Source of the DNA: Enemella evansiae
Lineage (GTDB): Bacteria; Actinomycetota; Actinomycetes; Propionibacteriales; Propionibacteriaceae
DNA: 63,921 nucleotides
Assembly (NCBI RefSeq): GCF_002250705.1
Contig: NZ_NMVP01000011.1
Location: 1-63,921, forward strand
Direction: 5' to 3'
Shown here: piece by piece, positions 26,856-35,076 of the stretch
Layout of the letters: each line of letters begins with the position of its first letter
How positions within the stretch are numbered: the first letter of the stretch is position 1
Program-made: the position numbers and the translations under genes
Notes under the pieces: model-generated
Database searches by the model: none
Told to the model about the DNA's origin: nothing
Seen by the model: only the letters and a program-made list of their open reading frames with translations

Positions 26856-27590
26856 ATGACCGACTGGAATCTTGACGACGACGATGGCGCCTGGGACGGC
26901 CTCGGCGCGCCCGGTCCGGAGCCCGAGGAGCAGACCGACGACTGGCCCGGCGAGCTGACCAGCGACCCGAGCGGCGCGGTCCGGGTGGGTGTCGACGAGG
27001 ATCATCGGGTGGTCCGCGTGGTGATCTCCAACAACTGGCGCAACAAGGTGAAGCCGGATCTGGCCGCGGCGGTGCACGGTGCCGCCCGGGTCGCGACCGA
27101 GCCGCTCAGCCTGGGCGCCATCGACACCCCGAGCTTCAACCTCCTCGCGGGTCGGCGACCACAGCCGCAGGGCACCGTCCTCGATCACCCGATGAGCCAG
27201 TACGAGGTGAACCAGCTGCTCGAGAAAACCCTGCAGGCGTTCGAGAAGCAGGACCGGTTGGCGCAGCGCGATGACGTGCGCCCGCGCGAGTACCGCTACG
27301 AACCGGCGGTCGGGCAGAGCGACAACGAGAAGGTCTCGGTGCAACTGGACCTGCAGATGCGGCCGGAGAAGGTGACCATCGACGAGCAGTGGGCGTCCGG
27401 GGCCCGGGTGGAACGGATCGTGACCGCCCTGCACCAGGCCTTCGCCCGGGCGTACGAGAACTGGCGCGAGCCGGTGGTGATCAAGGGCGAATACGACGAA
27501 CTGCAGGACGAGGTGCTCGACCTGCGCAAGCGGACCCTGCGGCCGGTACTGATCGCGGGTGGCTGGATCTCCGAGGGCGAGGAGCTGTGA
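26856..27590 (+). CDS. YbaB/EbfC-like protein of a type VII-secretion-like cassette
   Basis: This 244-residue acidic protein has a disordered N-terminus rich in Asp/Glu (residues 1-40) and a YbaB-like fold starting at about residue 47: VRVGVDEDHRVVRVVIS, then NNWRNKVKPDLAAAVHGAA. A second region (about 140-220) mixes helices and ends with a hydrophobic strand. YbaB-like proteins often precede WXG100 genes in actinobacterial ESX loci. That and the next two genes are the basis for the assignment. The TGA overlaps the next ATG by one base, so translation is coupled. A chaperone or adaptor role is inference. Confidence 0.6.
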   Translation: MTDWNLDDDDGAWDGLGAPGPEPEEQTDDWPGELTSDPSGAVRVGVDEDHRVVRVVISNNWRNKVKPDLAAAVHGAARVATEPLSLGAIDTPSFNLLAGRRPQPQGTVLDHPMSQYEVNQLLEKTLQAFEKQDRLAQRDDVRPREYRYEPAVGQSDNEKVSVQLDLQMRPEKVTIDEQWASGARVERIVTALHQAFARAYENWREPVVIKGEYDELQDEVLDLRKRTLRPVLIAGGWISEGEEL

Positions 27591-28936
27591 TGAACGACCG
27601 GATGACCTATCGCGCGGGAAACACCTCGATCTCCGCCGGTCAGGAGGACACCGACGAGGACCTCGACATCTATGAGGCCCTGATCGACCCCAACGGGGGC
27701 GACGGCAAGGGCGGCAAGGGTGGCAAGGGCGGCGCCCCGATGATGATGCCGCCCGGCATGATGGGCGGTGGCGCGGGCTCCGGCGGCGGCGCCGGTGCGG
27801 GCGCGGGTGGCCTCGGTGCCGGCAAGGCCGGGCTGGGTGCCTCCGGCATCGGCGGCGGCAGCATCGGCCCCGGTGGCTCGGGGTCCGGCGGGTTGAAGGC
27901 GGACGCGATGGGTACGCCCGGTGGCGGCACCAGCGCGGCGGGCCTGGGTGGCGGCAGCGGTTCGGGGGTCCGCGGGGACCTCGACGGCGACGGCATTCCC
28001 GACGACCTGAACGGCGATGGGATCCCCGATCGGGATCAGCCCGGGCTGAACGGCCTCGGCACCGACGGGCTCGGCTCGAGTCGGCTCGGTTCCGGCCCGG
28101 GCGGGCTCGGATCGGGCGGCTTGGACGGGCTCGGTTCGAACGGGTTGAGCAGCGACCGCTCCGGCCTGCCCGACCTCGGTCGCGACCGCGGCCTGGGGTT
28201 GGACGGCACCAGGACCCCCGGCTTCGAAAGCAGTCGCAATCCCAGCCTGGACAGCAATCTGGACCGCAACGGGCTGGACCCGAACGGCATCGATCGCAAC
28301 GGCCTGGACCGGAACGGGCTCGATCGGAACGGGCTGGACCCGAACGGTCTCGGTCCCAATGGTCTGGACCCCAACAAGCTGGATCCGAACAAGCTGGACC
28401 CCAACAAGCTGGATCCGAACAAGCTGGACCCCAACAAGCTGGATCCGAACAAGCTGGATCCGAACAAGCTGGACCCCAACAAGCTGGACCCCAACAAGCT
28501 CGGCCCCAACGACCTGGGCCCCAACGGCCCGGGCGCGCCCACGACACCGGAGATGCCCGGCGGGCCCGGATCGCCGTCGCTCGGCAGCCCGAGCGGCCCG
28601 GGTGGGCCGGGTGGTCCCGGTCAGGGGGCGGTCGACATGAAGGTGAGCCTGGAGCAGCTTCGGGCAGACGCCAAGCTCTGGCAGGAGTTCGCCGAGTCGT
28701 TCAAGCGGATCGGCAGGACCCTTGAGCAGGTCGAGCTCACCGAGGCCGACTTCGGCTACGCCAAGAAGATGGCGGACGGTTACAACGATGTCCAGGACAA
28801 GGTCGATGCCTGGGTCGCCGACAGCGAGAAGACGTTCACCGATGTCGCCGACCGGCTCGAGAAGACCGCCAAGAAGTACGAGGGCCAGGAGCAGGACAAC
28901 TCCGATCAGGCCAAGAAGACCGGCGCCAAGAAGTGA
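27590..28936 (+). CDS. low-complexity protein with LDPNK repeats and a helical ESX-like C-terminus
   Basis: This 448-residue protein has four parts: a Gly-rich N-terminal region (about 35-130) and a short stretch like thrombospondin type-3 calcium repeats (DLDGDGIPDD, LNGDGIPDRDQ). An Asn/Leu/Asp pentapeptide region follows, with nine perfect LDPNK copies at 28364-28498. Last comes a helical C-terminal domain of about 100 residues (VSLEQLRADAKLWQEFAESF onward). That last domain resembles the helix pairs of ESX-associated proteins. No signal peptide or membrane helix is visible. It overlaps the upstream gene by one base and is 16 bases from the WXG-like gene. Function unknown; a secreted surface or structural protein is my inference. 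Confidence 0.7.
   Translation: MNDRMTYRAGNTSISAGQEDTDEDLDIYEALIDPNGGDGKGGKGGKGGAPMMMPPGMMGGGAGSGGGAGAGAGGLGAGKAGLGASGIGGGSIGPGGSGSGGLKADAMGTPGGGTSAAGLGGGSGSGVRGDLDGDGIPDDLNGDGIPDRDQPGLNGLGTDGLGSSRLGSGPGGLGSGGLDGLGSNGLSSDRSGLPDLGRDRGLGLDGTRTPGFESSRNPSLDSNLDRNGLDPNGIDRNGLDRNGLDRNGLDPNGLGPNGLDPNKLDPNKLDPNKLDPNKLDPNKLDPNKLDPNKLDPNKLDPNKLGPNDLGPNGPGAPTTPEMPGGPGSPSLGSPSGPGGPGGPGQGAVDMKVSLEQLRADAKLWQEFAESFKRIGRTLEQVELTEADFGYAKKMADGYNDVQDKVDAWVADSEKTFTDVADRLEKTAKKYEGQEQDNSDQAKKTGAKK
28364..28498 (+). repeat. nine in-frame 15-bp repeats encoding LDPNK
   Basis: Nine consecutive 15-base units code for Leu-Asp-Pro-Asn-Lys. Two synonymous versions are used, GAC-CCC and GAT-CCG, alternating over units 1-6 and then paired (7 GAT-CCG, 8 and 9 GAC-CCC). 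The alternation points to expansion of a 30-base double unit. Copy-number change would keep the frame. Confidence 0.95.
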
Positions 28937-28952
28937 CTGAGGAGCAGACATC

Positions 28953-30029
28953 GTGACCACGGGTGAGCAGGCCTCGTTTCCCATCGAGAACTGGGAGGGC
29001 GCCGGGAAGTACATCGCCGATGAGTTGAAGAAGGCGATGGACAAGGCCGGTACGAACGCCGATCAGGACAAGCAGGACCTTCAGGACTCCGAGCTGATGA
29101 AGACCTGGAAAGACCAGAACGGTGGCTTCGGAGGATTCATGAGTGAGGTCGGCGACACCCTCTTCGGAGAGAGCGCCGACTACGACGCCCGCAAGTTCGA
29201 CGCCAGCCTGGACAACCAGAGCTGGACCACCACCGAGAAGTGCACCTTCGACCAGCTGCCGGGCAAGTGGGATCAGTATCTGCTGGACCTGCGCAACTAC
29301 CAGACAAAGTGCTGGAACGAGCTCGTCGCCTACTGGAACCAGAACTACCTCTACCAGCTCAACTCGCCGAAAACCCTGTGGGACAAGGCCGAGCTGTGGA
29401 AGTCGGTGAAGACCACCGAGATGGACAATCTGCTCACCGACATCGGCAAGATGCAGCTGCAGAACAGCTGGACCGGCCCCGGGGCGACGGCGTACGGCAA
29501 CGCCATCGGTGTGCAGACCGAGGCCTTCGCCAAGATCACCGAGCTGGTGCAGGCCTCCGGCGGTGCCCTCAACGACGGTTCCACCGGGCTGCAGCGGTTC
29601 TACCTGAGCGTCGCCCAGTGCGCGATCCAGATGCAGAACGAGCTGGAGATGAACCAGCCGCCCAACAAGGAGGACATGGGCTATCGCACCCGGGTGGCGA
29701 TCTCGGTGTTCATGAACTGCAAGGACTACTTCCAGAACGAGCTCCAGGAGGGCATCCGCACCTGGTCCACCCAGGTCAACGACGGGGTCAAGAAGCTCAA
29801 GGACGGGATCGCCAACGAGCGTCCGTTCACGAGCCAGAAGTGGCCCGAGATCGGCGATCTGAGCGATATGAAGCCCGGTCCGAGCGGGATGCCGGGCATG
29901 CCGCCGACCCCGACCGGCCCCGGCCCGAGCACGACCACTCCGGATCTGGAGACCGAGATGCCCGTGACCCCGGACGGGTACGACGCGACCGAGATGGACA
30001 ATGCCGCCTACGGGGAGTCCAAGCTCTGA
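28953..30029 (+). CDS. WXG-motif protein of a type VII-secretion-like cassette
   Basis: This 358-residue protein is almost wholly helical up to about residue 295 and then has a Pro/Gly/Thr-rich tail. NSWTGPGATAYG near residue 170 carries a W-x-G turn like that of WXG100 proteins, in the middle of a helical hairpin. Three cysteines occur in the helical part. There is no Sec signal peptide. Long WXG-containing proteins are usual ESX substrates, but no EccC ATPase or other secretion component is encoded in this window. GTG at 28953 follows GAGGAGC. It is the last gene of the cassette, 85 bases before mtrA. Confidence 0.6.
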   Translation: MTTGEQASFPIENWEGAGKYIADELKKAMDKAGTNADQDKQDLQDSELMKTWKDQNGGFGGFMSEVGDTLFGESADYDARKFDASLDNQSWTTTEKCTFDQLPGKWDQYLLDLRNYQTKCWNELVAYWNQNYLYQLNSPKTLWDKAELWKSVKTTEMDNLLTDIGKMQLQNSWTGPGATAYGNAIGVQTEAFAKITELVQASGGALNDGSTGLQRFYLSVAQCAIQMQNELEMNQPPNKEDMGYRTRVAISVFMNCKDYFQNELQEGIRTWSTQVNDGVKKLKDGIANERPFTSQKWPEIGDLSDMKPGPSGMPGMPPTPTGPGPSTTTPDLETEMPVTPDGYDATEMDNAAYGESKL

Positions 30030-30058
30030 TCGAACCGCCCCGGCGCGGGTCCCGGGCA

Positions 30059-30095
30059 GGTTCGTAATCGGTGTCTAGGATTACCGCAACGAACC
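30059..30095. promoter_or_regulatory. inverted repeat in the mtrA promoter region
   Basis: GGTTCGT (30059-30065) pairs with ACGAACC (30089-30095), and inside it TAATC/GATTA (30065-30069 and 30079-30083) continues the symmetry. TAGGAT at 30076-30081 within the element could be a -10 hexamer. It may be the site through which MtrA or another regulator controls this operon. Confidence 0.45.
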
Positions 30096-30114
30096 AGCCC
30101 GGAGGTGTGCACAG

Positions 30115-30813
30115 GTGTCCGAAACGAAGTCCCAGGGACGCATCCTCGTCGTCGACGACGATGCCGCCCTCGCCGAGATGCTGCAGATCGTGCTGCGGCA
30201 GGAGGGCTTCGAGACCGTCTGGGTCGCCCAGGGTGATGCGGCGCTGGACGCCTTCCACGAATCCCGGCCGGACCTGGTGCTGCTCGACCTGATGCTGCCC
30301 GGTCGGGACGGGGTGGAGATCTGCACCGACATCCGCGCCGAATCCGGCGTACCGATCGTGATGCTGACCGCCCGCTCGGACACCACCGACGTGGTCGCCG
30401 GCCTGGAGGCCGGCGCCGACGACTACGTCGCGAAACCGTTCAAGGCCAAGGAGCTGATCGCCCGGATCCGGACCCGGCTGCGTCGGCTGCCCGACGATTC
30501 CGACACCGACACGCTGCGGATCGGGGATCTGACGATCTCGGTCGCCGGGCACTCGGTGAAGCGGGACCAGACCTCGATCCCGCTCACCCCGCTGGAGTTC
30601 GACCTGCTGCTCGCCCTGGCCCGCCGGCCCAAGCAGGTGTTCAGCCGGGAGACCCTGCTGGAGCAGGTCTGGGGCTATCGGCACGCGGCCGACACCCGGT
30701 TGGTGAACGTGCACGTGCAGCGGCTGCGTTCGAAGGTCGAGCTGGACCCCGAGCACCCGAAGATCGTGGTGACCGTCCGTGGCATCGGTTACAAGGCGGG
30801 CGAGCTTGGTTGA
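30115..30813 (+). CDS. mtrA: response regulator MtrA
   Basis: MtrA is an OmpR-type response regulator essential in many actinobacteria, where it controls cell wall and division genes. The 232-residue protein has a receiver domain with the acidic pair DDD at 14-16, the phosphoacceptor Asp58 in LLDLMLPG and Lys in AKPFKAKE. The winged-helix domain contains PLTPLEFDLLLALARRPKQV (about residues 158-177) and VHVQRLRSKVE. The GTG start follows GGAGGTG. mtrB overlaps its 3' end, and lpqB follows, the canonical operon. Confidence 0.96.
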   Translation: MSETKSQGRILVVDDDAALAEMLQIVLRQEGFETVWVAQGDAALDAFHESRPDLVLLDLMLPGRDGVEICTDIRAESGVPIVMLTARSDTTDVVAGLEAGADDYVAKPFKAKELIARIRTRLRRLPDDSDTDTLRIGDLTISVAGHSVKRDQTSIPLTPLEFDLLLALARRPKQVFSRETLLEQVWGYRHAADTRLVNVHVQRLRSKVELDPEHPKIVVTVRGIGYKAGELG

Positions 30814-32500
30814 GGGCCCCCACGCGGCAACGCGTGTGGGGCGATTCCTCTCGATCCCGGTGCGGGTCTGGTGGGGGTCGCTGCCGCTGCGAGTGGTCGG
30901 TACCACCCTGCTCGCCTCCGCGATCGTGCTGCTGCTGGGCGGCTGGCTGTTGATGCAGCAGGCCACCGACGGCGTACTCGCCGGCAAACGGCAGACCGCG
31001 CTGGCCGAAGCCTCGGTGGCGGTGGAGACCGCCCAGCGCCAGCTCCGGGCCGCCGACCTGTCCACCGGGTCGATCAACGACCTGCTCACCCAGCTGGCCT
31101 TCGAGATGGCCAGCCGTGGCAACCTGTCGGGGCAGTACCAGGTGATCGTCCAGGGCCCGGTCTCCGACATCCGCTCCGGCCGGGTGCTGCCCGATTCGGT
31201 ACCGGCCGAGCTGCGCAGCACCGTCGCGCGCGAGGGCGGCGCCGGGCAGCTGTGGATCACCCCGACCGAGGTGCACTACGCCGATGGCCGCCCGCCCGAG
31301 CCGGGGCTGGCCGTCGGCGCCACCGTGGAGACCTCGGTCTCCTCGCGCTACCCGATCTATCTGATCTTCCCGCTGACCCAGGAGCGGCAGACCCTGGACG
31401 TGCTGCAGCGGGCCGCGATCACCACCGGCGGGCTGCTGACGATCCTGCTGGCGATCATCGCCGCCCTGGTCTCGCGGCAGGTGGTCGCCCCGATCCGCGG
31501 CGCCCGGTTGCAGGCCGAGCAGATCGCCTCGGGCCACCTGGAGGACCGGATGACCGTCCGCGGCACCGACGACCTGGCCTCGTTGGCCACCTCGATGAAC
31601 AACATGGCCGGTGAGCTGCAGGGCCAGATCACCCAGCTGGAGGAGCTGTCCCGGGTGCAGCAGCGCTTCGTCTCCGACGTCTCGCACGAGTTGCGTACGC
31701 CGCTGACGACCGTGCGGATGGCGGCCGAGGTGCTGCACGATGGCAAGGACGACTTCGCCCCGCTGGAGAAACGTTCCGCCGAACTGCTGCAGGACGAGCT
31801 GGACCGCTTCGAGGAACTCCTCGGCGACCTGCTGGAGATCTCCCGCTTCGACGCCGGTGCGGCGGAACTGTCCATCCAGACCGAGGACCTGCTCGAGGTG
31901 GTCAACGCCGAGGTCGCCGCCCAGCGCGCCTTCGCCGAACGCAACGGGATCGAGCTGCGGGTGCAGGGCAGCGACCCGGGGGCGGTGGAGATGGACGTGC
32001 GCCGGGTCCGCCGGATCCTGCGCAACCTGCTCAGCAACGCCATCGAGCACGGTGAGGCCCGGCCGATCGACATCCTCGTCGCCGGGGACGACAAGGCGGT
32101 CGCCGTCGCGGTCCGCGACCACGGCGTCGGCTTCGAGGCCAGCCAGGTGAAGCAGGTCTTCCACCGCTTCTGGCGCGCCGACCCGGCCCGCAACCGGACC
32201 GTCGGCGGGACCGGACTGGGGCTGTCGATCTCGATGGAGGATGCCCGGTTGCACGGTGGCTGGCTGAACGCCTGGGGCCGGCCCGGGCAGGGCGCCCAGT
32301 TCCGGCTGACGCTGCCGCGACGCGCGGGTGAGGTGCTGGAGATCTCCCCGCTGCCGGTGATCCCGCGGGACCTGCTGGAATCCGCGCAGCGACTGGCCGC
32401 GGAACGGCTCGCCGCCCTGCCGCCCACCCTGCAACCGCGGCAGGCCGCCTCGACGCCGGCGACCCGTCCCGGGCCGGGCACCCCGGAGGGGGAGTCGTGA
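30779..32500 (+). CDS. mtrB: sensor histidine kinase MtrB
   Basis: MtrB phosphorylates MtrA. The 573-residue protein has two membrane helices (about 40-60 and 218-240) flanking an extracellular domain and a HAMP segment. The dimerisation box VSDVSHELRTPLTTVRMA has His303. The ATPase domain has RNLLSNAIEHGEA (N box), DHGVGFE and GGTGLGLSI. A long Pro-rich tail follows. Two starts are possible: GTG at 30779, overlapping mtrA by 35 bases, or TTG at 30806, overlapping by 8. The sequence does not decide. lpqB begins at 32497 with a 4-base overlap. Confidence 0.95.
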   Translation: MASVTRRASLVEGPHAATRVGRFLSIPVRVWWGSLPLRVVGTTLLASAIVLLLGGWLLMQQATDGVLAGKRQTALAEASVAVETAQRQLRAADLSTGSINDLLTQLAFEMASRGNLSGQYQVIVQGPVSDIRSGRVLPDSVPAELRSTVAREGGAGQLWITPTEVHYADGRPPEPGLAVGATVETSVSSRYPIYLIFPLTQERQTLDVLQRAAITTGGLLTILLAIIAALVSRQVVAPIRGARLQAEQIASGHLEDRMTVRGTDDLASLATSMNNMAGELQGQITQLEELSRVQQRFVSDVSHELRTPLTTVRMAAEVLHDGKDDFAPLEKRSAELLQDELDRFEELLGDLLEISRFDAGAAELSIQTEDLLEVVNAEVAAQRAFAERNGIELRVQGSDPGAVEMDVRRVRRILRNLLSNAIEHGEARPIDILVAGDDKAVAVAVRDHGVGFEASQVKQVFHRFWRADPARNRTVGGTGLGLSISMEDARLHGGWLNAWGRPGQGAQFRLTLPRRAGEVLEISPLPVIPRDLLESAQRLAAERLAALPPTLQPRQAASTPATRPGPGTPEGES

Positions 32501-34260
32501 CCGGGCGTACGCCGGCCGCGCCGCTGGCCATGCTGGTGCTGCTGCTCAGCCTGCTGCTCGGCGGCTGCGTCAGCCTGCCGGTGAAGGGCCCGGTGCAGGC
32601 CGGCGCCGGGCCCAGCCAGGCACCGGACGTCTCGGTCGAGGTCGCCCCCGAGGCGCCGCAACCGGGTGCCTCCCCGCGGACCATCGCCGAGGGCTTCCTG
32701 CAGGCGATGGCCAGTTACCAGCAGGGCTATCCGGTGGCGCGGCAGTACCTCGCCTCCAGCGTGCGGGACAGTTGGCGGCCCGAGGACGGGGTGACCGTGT
32801 ACGCCGACGGTTACGGTGTCACCTCCGGTCCCGAATCGGCGCTGCTGCAGGCCCCGCAGGTCGGCCAGGTCGGCCCCGACGGCGCCTTCAGCCACGGCGA
32901 GGGCACGCTGCGCCACGACTTCGGCATGGTGCGCGATGTGGACGGCGAATGGCGGATCTCCCATCCGCCGCAGGGTCTGCTGATCTCGCAGTACCTGTTC
33001 GGCAAGTTCTATCAGCAGGCCTCGGTCTACTTCTTCGACCCGAGCTGGCGCACCCTGGTCCCCGATCCGGTGTTCCTGCCGCGCGGCAACCAGACCCCGA
33101 CCGCGCTGCTGCAGGCCCTGCTGCGCGGCCCGACAGACTGGCTGAAACCGGCCGTCGTCACCGCCGTACCGACCCAGGCCAAGCTGAACGTGCAGGCCGC
33201 CTACGTGGACTCCCTCGGCGTGGTGGAGATCTCCCTCAACGACGCGGTGCAGGGACTCGCCGAGGACCAGCGCTCGCGGGTCGCCGCCCAGATCGCCTGG
33301 ACGCTGGGGCAGGTGTCCGGGGTCTCCGGGGTCCGGTTGACCGTCAACGGGGCACCCTGGTCGGTCCGGGAGCAGAACCAGGCCGGGGTGATCCCGATCA
33401 GCGCCTACGGCAGTCTCGATCCGGTGCCGCCGGCCAGCCAGTCGACCCTGCTCGGTGCGACCGCCGATGGGGTGGTCACGATCTCCGACGGATCGAGCCC
33501 GGCCACCCTGGCCCCGGTCGCGGGACCGCTGGGGCGTACCGGGGGAGTGTCGGGGATGGCCGCCACCCCGACCGGTGACCGGATCGCGGTGATCACCGGC
33601 AACGGCACCGACCTGCTCGTCGGGCAGTCCAACGACACCCCGCTGGAGCCGCTGGTCAGCAACGGCCAGGGCCTGCTGCGGCCGCAGTACCTGCCCGGCC
33701 GGGAACTCGAGCTGTGGACGATCCTCGACGGACCACTGGGCCAGCAGGCCTGGGTGCGGATCGGGTCGGCGGTGCAGCGGGTCGCGCTGAGCGGTTTCGA
33801 CGGCACCCGGGTGACGGCCTTCCGGGTGTCACCCGACGGCACCCGGATGGCGGTGATCCGCGTCCGCGACGGGATCTCCGAGCTGGGGCTGGTCCGGGTC
33901 AACCGCGCCCAGCCCGAGCTGACCATCGACGGCTGGCGCACGGTCCCGCTCAGCGACGAGGCCAACCCCGGCCCGCGCCGGCTGCTGGACGTCGCCTGGC
34001 AGGACGCGTCGACGCTGCTCGTGCTCGGCTCCGAGGACGACAAGAAACCGGTCAAGCCCTATCGGGTCGACCAGTCGGCGGCCGAGCTCACCGAGATCGG
34101 GCAGCCCGACAACTGGCAGGCGACCAGCCTGGCCGTGGCGCCGCGACGGGTCGGTACCCGGGCCGTGGTGGTCGGGCGCACCGGTGCCTGGCGTTACGAG
34201 GACGACTACCGCTGGCCGCTGCTGACCCGCGACGTGCTGGTGGCCGCCTACACCGGCTGA
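32497..34260 (+). CDS. lpqB: lipoprotein LpqB
   Basis: LpqB is a surface lipoprotein that acts with MtrAB; in mycobacteria it binds the MtrB sensor domain and affects MtrA phosphorylation. The 587-residue protein has a lipobox with the acceptor Cys24 (SLLLGGC) and a Pro-rich spacer. A GerMN domain follows around residues 190-300 (RGPTDWLKPAVVTAVP, then VSLNDAV-like strands). A beta-propeller-like C-terminal domain (about 320-587) closes the protein. The GTG start overlaps the mtrB stop. The operon stops here, 69 bases before comF. Confidence 0.94.
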   Translation: MTGRTPAAPLAMLVLLLSLLLGGCVSLPVKGPVQAGAGPSQAPDVSVEVAPEAPQPGASPRTIAEGFLQAMASYQQGYPVARQYLASSVRDSWRPEDGVTVYADGYGVTSGPESALLQAPQVGQVGPDGAFSHGEGTLRHDFGMVRDVDGEWRISHPPQGLLISQYLFGKFYQQASVYFFDPSWRTLVPDPVFLPRGNQTPTALLQALLRGPTDWLKPAVVTAVPTQAKLNVQAAYVDSLGVVEISLNDAVQGLAEDQRSRVAAQIAWTLGQVSGVSGVRLTVNGAPWSVREQNQAGVIPISAYGSLDPVPPASQSTLLGATADGVVTISDGSSPATLAPVAGPLGRTGGVSGMAATPTGDRIAVITGNGTDLLVGQSNDTPLEPLVSNGQGLLRPQYLPGRELELWTILDGPLGQQAWVRIGSAVQRVALSGFDGTRVTAFRVSPDGTRMAVIRVRDGISELGLVRVNRAQPELTIDGWRTVPLSDEANPGPRRLLDVAWQDASTLLVLGSEDDKKPVKPYRVDQSAAELTEIGQPDNWQATSLAVAPRRVGTRAVVVGRTGAWRYEDDYRWPLLTRDVLVAAYTG

Positions 34261-34329
34261 GAGTTCAGCCCTCGGCGAACAGCGCGCCCGCAGGTGCACG
34301 ATTCCGGGGGGTGCGCACCATGGTGCGGC

Positions 34330-35076
34330 ATGGATGCCCTGGTGAACGCCGCGGCCGACCTGCTGCTGGGCGCCCGCTGCCCGGGGTGCGGTACGCCCGG
34401 ATGGCGGGTCTGTGCCGACTGCCGGGCCGCGCTGGCGAGCGCGCCGGTCGGCTTCGCGCGCCGCGATCCCAGCCCGCCCGGTTATCCGCCGACGGTGGCC
34501 GGTGCCGACTACGACGACCGCGTGCAGGGCCTGGTCACCGGGTTCAAGGAGCGCGGGGTACGCGCGGCGGCCCCACTGCTCGGGCAACGGCTCGGGCTGG
34601 CGGTGGCCCGGTTGCTGGCGGCCCGCGGCGCACCCGGGCAGGCGTACGTGCTGGTGCCGATCCCCTCCACACCCGCGGTGGTCCGCGAACGCGGCCTGGA
34701 CTGCACCGGTCTGCTGGCCCGGCTGGCGGCCGCCGAGGTGCGCCACCTGGCCGGTCTGCGGGTGCCGGTGCGGCGCGGGTTGCGGCAGACCGCGGTGGTC
34801 CGCGATCAGGCCGGCCTGCATGCCCGGGAGCGCTGGGCCAACCTGTCCGGGGCGCTGACCGCGGTACCGGCCCGGCTCACCGCCCGGCCCCAGACCACCG
34901 CCCCGGTGGTGGTGATCATCGACGACGTCACCACCACCGGCGCCACCCTGGCCGAGGCGCACCGTGCCCTGCGGGCCGCCGGCGTACCGGTCCTCGGTGC
35001 CGCCGTCGCCGCAGCCACCATCCGCAGGACCCCGCCACCGGGTCACCCGGCGGCGGGCTCCCGGTCCGCCCGCTGA
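34330..35076 (+). CDS. ComF-family phosphoribosyltransferase-like protein
   Basis: This 248-residue protein has a zinc-ribbon-like start with Cys17, Cys20, Cys28 and Cys31 (RCPGC and CADC). A phosphoribosyltransferase fold follows, with the PRPP-type motif VVIIDDVTTTGATLAEA near residue 200. ComF is linked to DNA uptake in naturally competent bacteria, but the gene also sits between lpqB and hpf in many actinobacteria that are not known to be competent. The ATG at 34330 was chosen over GTG at 34294. Its 3' end overlaps the end of the convergent glnD by 34 bases. Confidence 0.9.
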   Translation: MDALVNAAADLLLGARCPGCGTPGWRVCADCRAALASAPVGFARRDPSPPGYPPTVAGADYDDRVQGLVTGFKERGVRAAAPLLGQRLGLAVARLLAARGAPGQAYVLVPIPSTPAVVRERGLDCTGLLARLAAAEVRHLAGLRVPVRRGLRQTAVVRDQAGLHARERWANLSGALTAVPARLTARPQTTAPVVVIIDDVTTTGATLAEAHRALRAAGVPVLGAAVAAATIRRTPPPGHPAAGSRSAR

